DNA of 64,000 nucleotides from Enterobacter sp. RHBSTW-00175 (GCF_013927005.1 NZ_CP055930.1:4774001-4838000); one strand, 5' to 3'; shown: positions 18,500 to 28,396, numbered from the stretch's first letter. Program-made: numbers and translations. The notes: a model not told the origin generated them from the letters alone.

Positions 18500-18693
18500 C
18501 CAACGCCATTCATGGCCATATCAATGATTTTCTGGTGCGTACCGGGTTGAGAAGCGGTGTAAGTGAACTGCAGTTGCCATGTTTTACGGCAGTGAGAGCA
18601 GAGATAGCGCTGATGTCCGGCGGTGCTTTTGCCGTTACGCACCACCCCGTCAGTAGCTGAACAGGAGGGACAGCTGATAGAAACAGAAGCCAC
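18418..18693 (-). CDS. insA: IS1 InsA
   Basis: This is the IS1 repressor of 91 residues. It has an N-terminal zinc-finger-like segment ([11 protein letters not shown] and [10 protein letters not shown]) and a helix-turn-helix ([20 protein letters not shown]). InsA alone binds the IS1 ends and represses transposition; frameshifting into insB gives the active transposase. Confidence 0.95.
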   Translation of the reverse strand: MASVSISCPSCSATDGVVRNGKSTAGHQRYLCSHCRKTWQLQFTYTASQPGTHQKIIDMAMNGVGCRATARIMGVGLNTIFRHLKNSGRSR

Positions 18694-18758
18694 TGGAGCA
18701 CCTCAAAAACACCATCATACACTAAATCAGTAAGTTGGCAGCATCACCGGATCCGGCT

Positions 18759-19241
18759 ATGTACTCTATTACCTCTGAATCGTCACACCATCCTGACATC
18801 ATCAATCTGATTGCGGCGCTTGATCGTTATCAGAGCGAACTCTATCCGGCGGAAAGCAACCATCTGCTTGATTTATCAGAACTGACCGAAGAGAACCTGA
18901 TCCTGATGGTCATTCGTGACCAGCAGTTGACCGCCGTGGGTTGTGGCGCGGTGGTGCTCAACGGTGACGGCACCGGCGAAATGAAACGGGTGTATATCGA
19001 CCCCACCCATCGGGGGCAACATCTGGGGGAAACCCTGTTAGCTGCGCTGGAGGACGAGGCGTTAAGCCGCCACTGCCATACTGTGCGTCTGGAAACGGGG
19101 ATCAAACAACATGCGGCTGTGCGGCTTTATGAGCGCTGCGGCTACGAAATGCGCCCGCCGTTTGCCCCTTATACTGCCGATCCCCTGAGCCTGTTTATGG
19201 AGAAGGCGCTGGTGGTTGACGTTCGTTTAGCAGCGCTATAA
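18759..19241 (+). CDS. GNAT family N-acetyltransferase, promoter separated by IS1
   Basis: This is a 160-residue GNAT acetyltransferase. Motif A is visible as [20 protein letters not shown] (acetyl-CoA loop) and motif B as [16 protein letters not shown]. The native start is ATG 18759: before the IS1 insertion, AAGGA (17969-17973) would have stood seven bases upstream. Now only the 9-bp duplicated target and IS1 sequence precede the ATG, so expression depends on IS1 readthrough or is lost. The coding region is intact. Its 3' end overlaps the convergent ptrR by 47 bases. The substrate is unknown. Confidence 0.8.
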   Translation: MYSITSESSHHPDIINLIAALDRYQSELYPAESNHLLDLSELTEENLILMVIRDQQLTAVGCGAVVLNGDGTGEMKRVYIDPTHRGQHLGETLLAALEDEALSRHCHTVRLETGIKQHAAVRLYERCGYEMRPPFAPYTADPLSLFMEKALVVDVRLAAL

Positions 19242-20073
19242 ACGCCTCCAGCTGGCGGGTCATTGCGCCGCGTCGCCACACCAGCCAGGTGGTGAGCCAG
19301 CGCCAGTTTTCCGCCAGCGGCCACGCCTCAACCTGATGATGCCCCGGCATACTTTCCAGCATCGAGCGGGGCATCAGCGCAATACCCGCGCCAGCGATAA
19401 CGCAGGCCAGCATCCCGTGATAGGACTCCATCTCATGAATGCGCCCTGGCATCGCCCGGTCAGCATGGAACCAGCTTTCCAGATGCCGCCTGTAAGAGCA
19501 GTTGGCACGAAATGCATACACGTCACTGCCGTTCACCTCCGTGGCCCGCGAAACCTCAGGATGGCCCGCCGCGGCAACCAGCATCATCTCTTCCCGGTAG
19601 ACCGGCATTCCTTCCAGTTCAGGGTGCGATAACGGCCCGTCGACAAAGGCGGCGCTTAGCGTGCCCTCCAGAACACCATCAATCATGGTCCCGGATGGCC
19701 CGGTGGAGAGGGCAAACTGAATGCGCGGGTAGCGTTGGTTAAACTGGGCAAGACTTTCCGGGATGCGCACCGCAGCGGTGCTTTCCAGCGCGCCAAGCGC
19801 AAATAATCCCTGGGGTTCATCGCCCGCCACGACCATGCGCGCTTCGTCAACAAGCGCCAGGATCTGCTTGCTGTAGCGCAGGAAGTTGTGCCCGGCGGGG
19901 GAAAGCCGCAGGCGCTGGTTCTCACGAATAAACAGCTCAACGCCCAGATCCGCTTCAAGCTGGCGGATGCGGGTGGTGAGGTTAGATGGAACGCGATGCA
20001 CCTTTTGCGCGGCCTGGGTAATGCTGCCGGTCTGCGCAACGGCGTTAAACATTTCAAGCTGAGTTAAGTCCAT
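19195..20073 (-). CDS. ptrR: LysR family regulator PtrR (YneJ)
   Basis: This is a 292-residue LysR-type regulator with an N-terminal winged HTH ([20 protein letters not shown]) and a periplasmic-binding-like effector domain from about residue 90. It sits divergent from sad, as yneJ (ptrR) does in E. coli, where the product regulates sad during putrescine use. The 99-base gap to the sad start should contain its operator. The identification rests on family and position together. Confidence 0.85.
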   Translation of the reverse strand: MDLTQLEMFNAVAQTGSITQAAQKVHRVPSNLTTRIRQLEADLGVELFIRENQRLRLSPAGHNFLRYSKQILALVDEARMVVAGDEPQGLFALGALESTAAVRIPESLAQFNQRYPRIQFALSTGPSGTMIDGVLEGTLSAAFVDGPLSHPELEGMPVYREEMMLVAAAGHPEVSRATEVNGSDVYAFRANCSYRRHLESWFHADRAMPGRIHEMESYHGMLACVIAGAGIALMPRSMLESMPGHHQVEAWPLAENWRWLTTWLVWRRGAMTRQLEAFIALLNERQPPAPSP

Positions 20074-20172
20074 GCCATTCTCGATTCGTGAATAAGGTGG
20101 TTAGTATTATTCATTTTTAAGAAATAGCAGAGTGGGCCACAATGAATCAACTGTTATTGCATGGAGATAATC

Positions 20173-21561
20173 ATGATTCATTCACCTGCCACACATGCAC
20201 TGTCTGTTAACCCGGCCACCGGCGAAACCCTGGCAACCTATCCGTGGGCAACACAAGACGACGTAGAACAGGCGATTGCACTGGCCGATGCCGGTTTCCG
20301 TCAATGGCGCAACGAAACGATAGCCCACCGAGCGCAAAAACTGCGCGACTTAGGTGCAGCACTTCGCCAGCGCGCCGAAGAGATGGCTCAAATGATGTCC
20401 CGCGAGATGGGTAAGCCCATTACCCAGGCTCGCGGTGAAGTGACCAAATCAGCCAACCTTTGCGACTGGTATGCCGAACATGGCCCGGCAATGCTGAAAA
20501 CGGAAGCTACTCAGGTTGAAAACCACAACGCGGTCATTGAATATCGCCCTCTGGGACCTGTCCTGGCCGTGATGCCGTGGAACTTCCCGCTGTGGCAGGT
20601 TCTGCGTGGCGCGGTGCCCATTCTGCTTGCCGGTAACAGCTATCTGCTTAAACACGCCCCGAACGTGCTGGGATCTGCTTCGCTTATCGCCGACATTTTT
20701 GCCGATGCTCGCTTCCCGCAGGGCGTGTTTGGCTGGGTCAATGCCACCAACGAAGGTGTAAGCCAGGCGATTAACGATCGTCGTATTGCAGCCGTAACCG
20801 TGACCGGTAGCGTGCGCGCCGGGGCAGCGATTGGTGCGCAGGCCGGGGCGGCACTGAAAAAATGCGTACTGGAGCTGGGGGGATCGGATCCCTTTATCGT
20901 CCTGAACGACGCGGATATGGACCTGGCGGTGAAAGCAGCGGTGGCCGGGCGTTATCAAAATACCGGACAGGTGTGCGCGGCGGCGAAGCGTTTTATCGTG
21001 GAAGAGGGCATTTCCGATGCCTTTACCCAACGTTTTGTTGCAGCCACATCAGCGCTGAAGATGGGCGCACCGGATAAAGAAGAAAACTATGTTGGCCCGA
21101 TGGCGCGTTACGATCTGCGTGATGAGCTGCATCAGCAGGTTCTTGCTTCCCTTGCTGAAGGCGCAACCCTTCTGCTGGGCGGTGAGAAAATCGCAGGTGA
21201 GGGTAACTATTACGCGCCGACAGTGCTGGGCAATGTTACCCCTGAAATGACCGCGTTTCGTCAGGAGCTGTTTGGCCCGGTAGCAGCCATTACGGTGGCG
21301 AAAGATGCCGCTCATGCCCTGGCGCTTGCTAACGACAGCGACTTTGGTTTGTCGGCGACAGTATTTACCGCAAGCGTTGCACTGGCTGAAACATTCTCCC
21401 GCGAGCTGGAGTGCGGCGGCGTGTTTATCAATGGCTATAGCGCGAGCGACGCCCGCGTGGCCTTTGGCGGCGTGAAGAAGAGCGGTTTCGGCCGTGAGCT
21501 TTCTCACTTCGGTTTGCACGAATTCTGTAATGTGCAGACGGTGTGGAAGGATCGCGTGTAA
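20173..21561 (+). CDS. sad: Succinate-semialdehyde dehydrogenase Sad
   Basis: This is an NAD(P)-dependent aldehyde dehydrogenase of 462 residues that oxidises succinate semialdehyde to succinate, the last step of putrescine/GABA breakdown. It aligns closely with E. coli Sad (YneI). The catalytic residues are Glu234 in VLELGGSDPF and Cys268 in NTGQVCAAAK; the cofactor-binding VTGSVRAGAAIGAQAG is kept. I use ATG 20173, which has GGAG six bases upstream; an ATG 12 bases earlier has no such site. Together with glsB and urt it links this region to nitrogen-source use. Confidence 0.95.
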   Translation: MIHSPATHALSVNPATGETLATYPWATQDDVEQAIALADAGFRQWRNETIAHRAQKLRDLGAALRQRAEEMAQMMSREMGKPITQARGEVTKSANLCDWYAEHGPAMLKTEATQVENHNAVIEYRPLGPVLAVMPWNFPLWQVLRGAVPILLAGNSYLLKHAPNVLGSASLIADIFADARFPQGVFGWVNATNEGVSQAINDRRIAAVTVTGSVRAGAAIGAQAGAALKKCVLELGGSDPFIVLNDADMDLAVKAAVAGRYQNTGQVCAAAKRFIVEEGISDAFTQRFVAATSALKMGAPDKEENYVGPMARYDLRDELHQQVLASLAEGATLLLGGEKIAGEGNYYAPTVLGNVTPEMTAFRQELFGPVAAITVAKDAAHALALANDSDFGLSATVFTASVALAETFSRELECGGVFINGYSASDARVAFGGVKKSGFGRELSHFGLHEFCNVQTVWKDRV

Positions 21562-21581
21562 TTTAATCAACACCTTATCAA

Positions 21582-21608
21582 GCCGGGCGGGCATTATCGC
21601 CACCCGGC
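21582..21608. repeat. REP-like palindrome after sad
   Basis: GCCGGGCGGGCATTATCGCC followed by ACCCGGC forms a REP-type stem (outer arms GCCGGG and CCCGGC) 20 bases after the sad stop. It may act as a 3' stabiliser or transcription block. Confidence 0.7.
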
Positions 21609-21700
21609 AATTCCTGCCCCCTGTCATTTTTCTGCAATGGTTCTGTCATTTTCGTTTCGTAGACTTCTTCGCGTCTAACGTATTGTTACAGAAGAAAATT

Positions 21701-23290
21701 ATGAACCTAACGCAAATTTTTCGCCGTATTGCGCAGCGTATTATTCCTCGTCAGTTTGGATTGCTGGCCGGCATCTTTTGTATTATTGGGCTTTTCTCCG
21801 CACTGCAACTCTCCTCTTCATTTTTGCTCACCGCTTCTCTTCGTGAAGCACAGCGCAACGAACAACATAATCAGCTCGCATACCAGCAGCAGGGGAAACT
21901 GGATCAGGCGCGCGTGTCATTGCTGGCCGCAAGCGATTTACTGAACCGCTCGGGTGTGTATTTTATGCAGGATAAAGAGACCGGCTCTGACGGCAGCTGG
22001 CACAGCCTGATGGATGAAGCGCAAAAGGCGCTCGATGCGTCCCGGCAGGCGTGGAAGGCATGGCTGGCACTGAATCCGCCGAAAGATGAGGCGCTGGTGA
22101 ACAGCTATCAGCTTTTCTATGGTGCCATCAAAGAACAGGCCGAAGGGCTTATCAAAACCAATTCCATCGATGCCTTTTTTGCTGTACCCGCGCAGGCCTT
22201 TCAGACTGATTTCAACGATAACTATGCCCGCTACCAGCAGATAAGCGAAAAGCAGGCGACAGAGGGACGACAATCCTTAATGGAGCGACTCTCCGGGCTG
22301 CAAACGCTGTTCCTGTTTGCCCCGCTGGTGTTGCTGGCGATTGTTATTGTGGTCTGGTTTGGTATGGCGAAGTGGGTCATTACCCCGCTGCGTCGTCTGA
22401 TTGGTCATATTAATCAGCTTGCGGCGGGGGACTTGTCTGCCAGCCCGCCGGGTGTGACGCGTTTTAACCGTGAAATAGGGCAACTGGGCGACAGCATTTT
22501 CACCATGCAGCAGGGATTACAGCAGTTGGTCACGCAGGTGAGTGAGGCCACCACCTCAATGGTAGAGAATATTGGATCGCTTGCGCAGGGTAATCAGAAG
22601 CTGTATCAGCAGTCGGCACGCCAGGCAAAAGAGCTGGAAGAGGTGACGGCGCATATTGCGTCGCTGGAAACCCATGTAGAAGGCAATACCGGCTATGCGA
22701 AGCTTGCCAGTTCACGCGCTGACGAAGCGCGGGAAGCGGCAGCCGGCGGCGACCAGATGATGTCCACGGTCAATGCCTCAATGCAGGCGATCGTTGAGCG
22801 ATCGTCAGAAATGCGCGGGATCGTCTCCCTGATCGACAACGTGGCGTTTCAGACCAACATTCTGGCGCTGAATGCGGCAATTGAGGCGGCTCATGCGGGT
22901 AATCAGGGGCGGGGCTTTGCAGTGGTGGCCCGAGAAGTGGGATTGCTGGCCCGTAAAAGCAGCCATTCGACCCAAACGATTCAGGAGCTGATTAACCACT
23001 CCTTGCAGGGCATAGAAGACGGTTCTAAAGCGGTGACCCGTCTTGAGGACAATCTGCAACAGGTGACCGGCCTGGTGGGGAATTTAAGCAGTTTGCTGAA
23101 TGATATCTCGGTGGCAACCCTGAGCCAGGGGGAGAGTATTCATCAGATGACACGTCAGCTTCAGGCGCTGAACCAGGTGTCACGTCAGACGGATGTGCTG
23201 GTGTCTGGCGCGTCACAGGCTTCCGAACGTTTGCATCAGGAGTCCGACATTTTACTCCAGGCGGTATCGCGTTTTCGTCTTCCCGCCTGA
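21701..23290 (+). CDS. Methyl-accepting chemotaxis protein
   Basis: This is a transmembrane chemoreceptor of 529 residues. A first membrane helix (about 20-45) is followed by a periplasmic four-helix-bundle ligand domain (to about 190), a second helix (LFLFAPLVLLAIVIVVWFG), a HAMP domain and a long coiled-coil signalling domain. Its hairpin tip VAFQTNILALNAAIEAAHAG near residue 383 is the universal CheA/CheW-binding region. The C-terminal NWETF-type CheR/CheB tether is absent, as in Trg- or Tap-like minor receptors. The frame is open upstream into sad, but the ATG at 21701 fits the family. E. coli lacks this gene between sad and glsB. The ligand is unknown. Confidence 0.9.
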   Translation: MNLTQIFRRIAQRIIPRQFGLLAGIFCIIGLFSALQLSSSFLLTASLREAQRNEQHNQLAYQQQGKLDQARVSLLAASDLLNRSGVYFMQDKETGSDGSWHSLMDEAQKALDASRQAWKAWLALNPPKDEALVNSYQLFYGAIKEQAEGLIKTNSIDAFFAVPAQAFQTDFNDNYARYQQISEKQATEGRQSLMERLSGLQTLFLFAPLVLLAIVIVVWFGMAKWVITPLRRLIGHINQLAAGDLSASPPGVTRFNREIGQLGDSIFTMQQGLQQLVTQVSEATTSMVENIGSLAQGNQKLYQQSARQAKELEEVTAHIASLETHVEGNTGYAKLASSRADEAREAAAGGDQMMSTVNASMQAIVERSSEMRGIVSLIDNVAFQTNILALNAAIEAAHAGNQGRGFAVVAREVGLLARKSSHSTQTIQELINHSLQGIEDGSKAVTRLEDNLQQVTGLVGNLSSLLNDISVATLSQGESIHQMTRQLQALNQVSRQTDVLVSGASQASERLHQESDILLQAVSRFRLPA

Positions 23291-23352
23291 CGCAATCGAT
23301 AAGCCTCTGTTATACTCGCAGCCCGTTTTAGCCTGAGGGCAAGGAGCAAAAT

Positions 23353-24279
23353 GTGGCTGCGGTCATCCATAATGAGATGCTGGAAGAGATTCTGGCGCAG
23401 GTTCGTCCATTACTGGGACAGGGGAAAGTTGCCGACTATATTCCGGCGCTGGCATCCGTCAGCGGCAATAAGCTTGGTATCGCCATTTGTACGGTGGATG
23501 GACAGCGCTATCAGGCCGGAGACGCCACTGAACGCTTCTCTATTCAGTCAATTTCGAAAGTGCTGAGTCTGGTGGCGGCAATGCGCCAGTACGAGGAAGA
23601 GGAGATCTGGCAGCGCGTGGGTAAGGACCCGTCCGGGCAGCCCTTTAACTCACTGCTTCAGCTGGAAATTGAACACGGAAAGCCGCGTAACCCCTTTATC
23701 AATGCCGGGGCGCTGGTGGTGTGCGATATGTTGCAAAGCCGCCTGAGCGCGCCGCGTCAGCGAATGCTCGAAATTGTCCGTTTGCTCTGTGGCGAGCAGG
23801 ATATTGCCTACGATCCCGTCGTGGCACGCTCTGAGTTTGAGCATTCCGCCCGCAACGCCGCTATTGCCTGGCTGATGAAATCCTTCGGCAATTTTCATAA
23901 TGATGTTGCAACGGTTCTGCAAAATTACTTTCATTATTGTGCGTTGAAAATGAGCTGTGTCGAACTGGCCCAGACGTTTTTGTTCCTGGCGCATCAGGGT
24001 TACGCATCGCATCTCTCTCAGGAAGTGGTTTCGCCAATGCAGGCGCGTCAGATTAATGCCTTGATGGCGACCAGTGGCATGTACCAGAATGCGGGTGAAT
24101 TCGCCTGGCGCGTTGGCCTGCCTGCAAAATCTGGTGTTGGCGGAGGTGTGGTGGCGATTGTGCCGCATGAGATGGCGATTGCTGTCTGGAGCCCTGAACT
24201 GGATGAAACGGGTAACTCGCTGGCGGGAGTCGCGGTACTGGAGAAACTCACGCAACGGCTGGGGCGCTCTGTGTACTGA
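23353..24279 (+). CDS. glsB: Glutaminase B
   Basis: GlsB hydrolyses L-glutamine to glutamate and ammonia in the cytoplasm. The 308-residue protein matches E. coli YneH along its length. The serine-lysine catalytic dyad lies in SISK (Ser66, Lys69), and [35 protein letters not shown] and [17 protein letters not shown] are conserved active-site segments. The start is GTG; an ATG two bases earlier is in a different frame. It overlaps yneG by one base (TGATG), implying translational coupling. Confidence 0.95.
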   Translation: MAAVIHNEMLEEILAQVRPLLGQGKVADYIPALASVSGNKLGIAICTVDGQRYQAGDATERFSIQSISKVLSLVAAMRQYEEEEIWQRVGKDPSGQPFNSLLQLEIEHGKPRNPFINAGALVVCDMLQSRLSAPRQRMLEIVRLLCGEQDIAYDPVVARSEFEHSARNAAIAWLMKSFGNFHNDVATVLQNYFHYCALKMSCVELAQTFLFLAHQGYASHLSQEVVSPMQARQINALMATSGMYQNAGEFAWRVGLPAKSGVGGGVVAIVPHEMAIAVWSPELDETGNSLAGVAVLEKLTQRLGRSVY

Positions 24280-24641
24280 TGTCGACACATGATCCGTTAT
24301 TTACCCGGCTGGCGCGTTCCACATTTCGTTCGCGCTTTCGCCTGGGGCCTAAAGAGCGGCAATACTGCTGGGATAAAGGTGCCGACACCATTGACCAGCA
24401 CGCCGCTGACTTCGTCGCTAAAAGGCTGGCACCTGCTTATCCGGCGAATGACGGAAAGCAAACGCCCATGCGCGGCCATCCGGTGTTTATCGCGCAACAT
24501 GCTACAGCGACCTGTTGTCGGGGGTGCCTGGAAAAATGGCACGATATTCCGCAGCGTGTTGTGCTTGATGCACAGCAACAGCACTATATTGTCGGCGTAA
24601 TACATCACTGGCTGGTATTGCAGATGAACCCCCAAAATTGA
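24279..24641 (+). CDS. yneG: DUF4186 protein YneG
   Basis: This is a small protein of 120 residues in family DUF4186, found beside glsB in enterobacteria. It is rich in Cys and His (YCWDKGADTIDQHAADF, TCCRGCLEKWHDIPQ and VGVIHHWL), suggesting a metal site, but no activity is known. The start overlaps the glsB stop, so it is probably co-translated with glutaminase. Confidence 0.9.
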   Translation: MSTHDPLFTRLARSTFRSRFRLGPKERQYCWDKGADTIDQHAADFVAKRLAPAYPANDGKQTPMRGHPVFIAQHATATCCRGCLEKWHDIPQRVVLDAQQQHYIVGVIHHWLVLQMNPQN

Positions 24642-24749
24642 CGAGTTATTATCCGGTTCTATATGTGCTATAGATGGACTTTGAGTTATTCTCATTCATG
24701 CCGATGACCACAAATAATTGCGAAAAGCAATTATATGGATTGATATTTA

Positions 24750-26195
24750 ATGTCTTCTGCAGTCGCGTCGTTCAAGCTTTTTCATCCAGATAGCCCCCTG
24801 CGAAATGCGGTGGGGATATTCGTGCTCACCACCTTGTTTTATTTTGTGGGGGCAGAGTTACGCCTGGTGGAAGCGTTATCTCTATTCTGGCCGCTGAATG
24901 GCGTGATGGCGGGGGTATTTGCCCGTTACGCGTATCTTAATCGTCTGCATTATTACGCGGTATCGTATGTCGCCATGCTGATGTACGACGCGGTCACCAC
25001 CAACTGGGGCGTTGCGTCGGTGGTGATCAACCTGTCGAATATGGTCTTCATTGTTATCGTGGCCTTGCTGGTCATGCGCGACAAACGGCTGCTGAAGAGC
25101 AGACCAGACCCGATTAATGCGCTGCGGTTGTTTAATTATTGCCTGATCGCGGCCGTATTCTGTGCATTGTTGGGGGCGTTTGGTTCGGTCGGGATTGACA
25201 GTAAAACCTTCTGGCCACTGTTTGCGGACTGGTTTAGCGAGCAGTTTTCCACGGGCGTGTTAATTGTGCCGTGCATGTTGACGGTGAAAATGCCGCAGCG
25301 GTTTATCCCGTCCTGGCCCGCACCTGAAAAATGCTTACCGGTGGTGGCGCTGATCGTTTCGGTTGTGGCATCGGTTGTCATTGGGGGGGCTGGTAGCCTC
25401 GCCTTTCCGCTGCCTGCACTTATCTGGTGTGCCGTGCGCTATTCGCTGCCCGCGACCTGTCTGCTGACCTTCCTGACGGGGGCCGTTGAAGTTATCCTGG
25501 TGGCGAACTCGATTATCAATATTGCCGTTGCGACGCCGCTTTCCACGCCACAGATGTTTTCTGCTCGTCTTGGTATCGCGACCATGGCTATCTGCCCGGT
25601 GATGGTTTCCGTCAGCGTGGCGGCCATTAATTCGCTGATTAAACAAGTTTCGCTGCGTGCCGACTTCGACTTCCTGACCCATGTCTATTCCCGTTCTGGC
25701 CTGTATGAAGCGCTTAAACGGGAAGAGGCCCATCGCCATCCTCGTTACCTGACGGTGATGCTGCTGGATATCGATTACTTCAAGAGCATCAACGATAACT
25801 ACGGCCATGAGTGCGGGGACAGGGTACTGGCGGCCTTTGCCCAGAAGGTGCAGAAAGTCGTGGGGGAAGAAGGGCTGGTGGCGCGCATGGGGGGCGAAGA
25901 GTTCGCGGTTGTGGTGAACTCCGGCGACGCCAGTAAGGGAATTGAACTGGCCGAACGTATTAGAGTTTCGATAGCAAATCATCCGTTTATCTGGCGGCAA
26001 CAAACACTTTTTTTAACCGTGAGCATTGGTCTGGGGAGTGGTAAATCGGAATCCTGGCAGCTGACTGAAGTCTTTACCCGGCTGATGGCCGAGGCGGACG
26101 ATTATCTCTATCGTTCGAAAAAAGCAGGGCGAAATCGTACCAGTGCACGTTTGTCAGACGATTTAATCGTGGCGGGACCTGAGAGTGGAACATAA
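24750..26195 (+). CDS. Diguanylate cyclase with MASE1-type membrane sensor
   Basis: This protein of 481 residues makes c-di-GMP. Residues about 15-300 contain eight or so membrane helices of the MASE1 type (FFLVGAELR-like start, FWPLNGVMAGVFARY). Residues 310-470 form the GGDEF domain, with LTHVYSRSGLYEAL, LDIDYFKSINDNYGHECGD and the active site RMGGEEFAVV. The RxxD inhibitory site is missing five residues before GGEEF, so product feedback is not expected. Its position between yneG and uxaB is that of E. coli dgcF (yneF), and it is probably the counterpart. It is the first of three cyclases in a row. Confidence 0.88.
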   Translation: MSSAVASFKLFHPDSPLRNAVGIFVLTTLFYFVGAELRLVEALSLFWPLNGVMAGVFARYAYLNRLHYYAVSYVAMLMYDAVTTNWGVASVVINLSNMVFIVIVALLVMRDKRLLKSRPDPINALRLFNYCLIAAVFCALLGAFGSVGIDSKTFWPLFADWFSEQFSTGVLIVPCMLTVKMPQRFIPSWPAPEKCLPVVALIVSVVASVVIGGAGSLAFPLPALIWCAVRYSLPATCLLTFLTGAVEVILVANSIINIAVATPLSTPQMFSARLGIATMAICPVMVSVSVAAINSLIKQVSLRADFDFLTHVYSRSGLYEALKREEAHRHPRYLTVMLLDIDYFKSINDNYGHECGDRVLAAFAQKVQKVVGEEGLVARMGGEEFAVVVNSGDASKGIELAERIRVSIANHPFIWRQQTLFLTVSIGLGSGKSESWQLTEVFTRLMAEADDYLYRSKKAGRNRTSARLSDDLIVAGPESGT

Positions 26196-26321
26196 CCGGT
26201 GTAAGCGTAACCACATTAGGTAGAATGCGACATTGATGTTAACAATTCGCTGATAAATTGCTTGCTACACATTTTTAAGCTCAATAAGATACCGCAAGAA
26301 ATATATCGGAAAAATCGTGGC

Positions 26322-27377
26322 ATGAACGGAACTGGCAAACTCAGTAAAAATCCTCGCTTATCAGGAAGTCGGTTTGTCAAACGTATGTACCTGATGCGTA
26401 TTCTTGGTACGCTGCTCTGTTTTATTCCGATCCTCTGCGTGTTGATTGAACATCAACGTTCAGTCTGGCTAATGATTCTGCTGGGGGTGAATGCCTTTGT
26501 CTGGCCGACTCTTGCGTGGTTTCGTTCCCGAAAATCACCCGCACCTCTGAGGACTGAACATCAAAATCTGGTGTTTGATGCCGGCGCGGGGGGCTTTTGG
26601 ATCGCCATGATGGCAGTCAATCCGCTGCCTTCGGTGGTGATTGCCACCATTTTGCTTGCCGACCGACTTTCTGCGGGCGGTTTTACGCTGATGAAGAAAG
26701 CCGCCGCTGCGATGCTTGGCGTGTTTCTGTTGAGCTGGCTGACCCAGGGAATGGCGGTCGATCTGTTTGTCTCCCAGCAAACCATGTTCGCGACGTTACC
26801 CCTGATTGCCATTTACCTTGTCGCCCTGAGCGTGCTCACCGACAGTATTGCGCTGCGTTTACGGATTAAAAGCCGTGAGCTTGAGCGGATAGCCATGATG
26901 GATCCACTGCTGGATATTGCTAACCGACGTTTGCTCGAAAAACGTATCGAGAATGAGCTGAAAAAGCTGCAGCAGGCGTGCCGTGAATCGGCACTGATGT
27001 TTATCGACATCGATAATTTTAAGGAAGTGAACGACCGGTTTGGCCACAAGGTAGGCGATGCCATGCTGGTGACCGTTTCACAAATATTGCATGTGGCGAC
27101 GCGGCCCGCAGACACCCCGGCACGGCTGGGGGGTGACGAGTTTGTTATCCTGCTGCCTGATACCACCCTCGATGAGGCCCATATTGTTGCAACACGCATT
27201 ATGGAGGCCACCGCGATAATGAAAGATGAGGTGCAAGAGGCCGTGCATTGCACGCTCAGTATTGGTATAGCGTGTGCCACGCGCGACATGAGAAGCGTTA
27301 CAGACTGGCTACAGGCCGCAGATAGCGCGCTTTATCAGGCCAAGCGTGAAGGCAAGAACAGAATATTCGCACACTGA
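26322..27377 (+). CDS. Diguanylate cyclase with MASE2 membrane sensor (AdrA/DgcC type)
   Basis: This is an inner-membrane protein of 351 residues with a MASE2 domain (SRFVKRMYLMRILGTLLCF, AFVWPTLAW and the NPLPSVV segment), as in the cellulose regulator AdrA/DgcC, followed by a GGDEF domain (MDPLLDIANRRLLEKRI, IDIDNFKEVNDRFGHKVGD, ARLGGDEFVILLP). An RxxD inhibitory site is present (RPAD, five residues before GGDEF). I use ATG 26322; an in-frame TTG at 26262 would add 20 residues without a better ribosome site. The cyclase is intact and feedback-inhibited in prediction. Confidence 0.85.
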   Translation: MNGTGKLSKNPRLSGSRFVKRMYLMRILGTLLCFIPILCVLIEHQRSVWLMILLGVNAFVWPTLAWFRSRKSPAPLRTEHQNLVFDAGAGGFWIAMMAVNPLPSVVIATILLADRLSAGGFTLMKKAAAAMLGVFLLSWLTQGMAVDLFVSQQTMFATLPLIAIYLVALSVLTDSIALRLRIKSRELERIAMMDPLLDIANRRLLEKRIENELKKLQQACRESALMFIDIDNFKEVNDRFGHKVGDAMLVTVSQILHVATRPADTPARLGGDEFVILLPDTTLDEAHIVATRIMEATAIMKDEVQEAVHCTLSIGIACATRDMRSVTDWLQAADSALYQAKREGKNRIFAH

Positions 27378-27430
27378 AAATGTCTCTGTTTAGGCTACGC
27401 TTTTAAGAGAACTAAGCGTCAGGAGACAGT

Positions 27431-28396
27431 ATGAAAGCACCTGAATTCCCTGCAAGTGAAAAGGAACGTCTGAACTCTCTGCGAGAGTCCGGGCTACTCG
27501 ATATAGATGGCTCAGAAAGCTTTGACCGGTTAACCCGGCTGGCTAAACGTTTCTTCCAGGTCCCACTGGCGATGGTCAATGTGGTGGCCGAACACGAGCT
27601 GGTGGCCAGATCTATCGATGGCACAGCCAACTGTACCTATCCCCGCAATATCTCGTTTTGCGGGCACACCATTCTTCATTCTGCGCCGCTGGTGGTGGCT
27701 GATACCCATCAGGATGAGCGCTTTGCCGATAATCCGCTGGTGACCGGGCAGCCGGGTATCCGGTTTTATGCCGGGATGCCACTGCGTTTGCGTGATGGTG
27801 CCAGTGTGGGATCGCTGTGTCTTGTCGATTACTCGCCGCGCGAGTTTTCAGACGCCGACCTTTCCGTGTTGAGGGACCTCGGTGCGCTGGTGGAGGATGA
27901 GTTTGCGGCCATCAGTGCGGCAACAACCGATGAACTGACCGGGTTATATAACCGTCGCGGGTTTAATCAGTTCGTCAATTTTGCGCTTTCTGTGGCCCGG
28001 CGCCGCGCAGCGCCGGTTACGCTGGGCTGGATAGATCTGGATCAGTTCAAACAGATTAACGATCGGTTTGGGCATGAAGAGGGCGATAAAGCGTTAACTG
28101 CGATGGCCGACATCTTGCGGGCATCGTTCCGTGAAGCTGACCTGCTGGTACGTTTTGGCGGCGATGAGTTCGCCGTGCTGTTCGCCGACACGGATGAGCA
28201 GGGGGCGTGGATTGCCATGCAGTATCTTACCGAGCAGGTTGCCCAGTACAATGACCGCAAGTTACACCCCTGGTCACTGATGTTCTCCTGGGGCGTGAGC
28301 GAATTTGATCACAACCGCAACGATCAGCAGCAATGGCTGAAAGATGCCGACGACAAGATGTTCACCATGAAGCGTCAGCGAGGGCATTCCCGGTAA
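27431..28396 (+). CDS. GAF-GGDEF diguanylate cyclase
   Basis: This is a soluble cyclase of 321 residues. Residues about 20-160 are a GAF sensor domain (VPLAMVNVVAEHELVARSID, NISFCGHTIL, FYAGMPLRLRDGASVGSLCL), followed by a GGDEF domain (TDELTGLYNRRGFNQ, IDLDQFKQINDRFGHEEGD, RFGGDEFAVLF). The RxxD inhibitory site READ is five residues before GGDEF. With a cytoplasmic GAF domain it would sense a different signal from its two membrane-bound neighbours. It starts 53 bases after the preceding cyclase, so co-transcription is possible. Confidence 0.88.
   Translation: MKAPEFPASEKERLNSLRESGLLDIDGSESFDRLTRLAKRFFQVPLAMVNVVAEHELVARSIDGTANCTYPRNISFCGHTILHSAPLVVADTHQDERFADNPLVTGQPGIRFYAGMPLRLRDGASVGSLCLVDYSPREFSDADLSVLRDLGALVEDEFAAISAATTDELTGLYNRRGFNQFVNFALSVARRRAAPVTLGWIDLDQFKQINDRFGHEEGDKALTAMADILRASFREADLLVRFGGDEFAVLFADTDEQGAWIAMQYLTEQVAQYNDRKLHPWSLMFSWGVSEFDHNRNDQQQWLKDADDKMFTMKRQRGHSR

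Larger units (their letters stand above)
17981..18748 (-). mobile_element. Complete IS1 with 9-bp target duplication
   Basis: The element is exactly 768 bp, the canonical IS1 length, and begins GGTAATGACTCCAACTTATT and ends with the complement of GGTGATGCTGCCAACTTACT. GGATCCGGC is repeated on both sides (17972-17980 and 18749-18757), a 9-bp target duplication as expected of IS1. Both frames are intact. The insertion separates a GNAT gene from its upstream region and from its AAGGA ribosome site. Confidence 0.97.

Noticed and set aside
18735..18758. Extended start of the GNAT gene inside IS1
   Set aside because: The extra codons come from the IS1 end and the 9-bp duplication; the native protein starts at 18759.
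21494..21700. Longer chemoreceptor frame overlapping sad
   Set aside because: The extra residues come from sad and a REP; the first membrane helix of a chemoreceptor should lie near the N-terminus.
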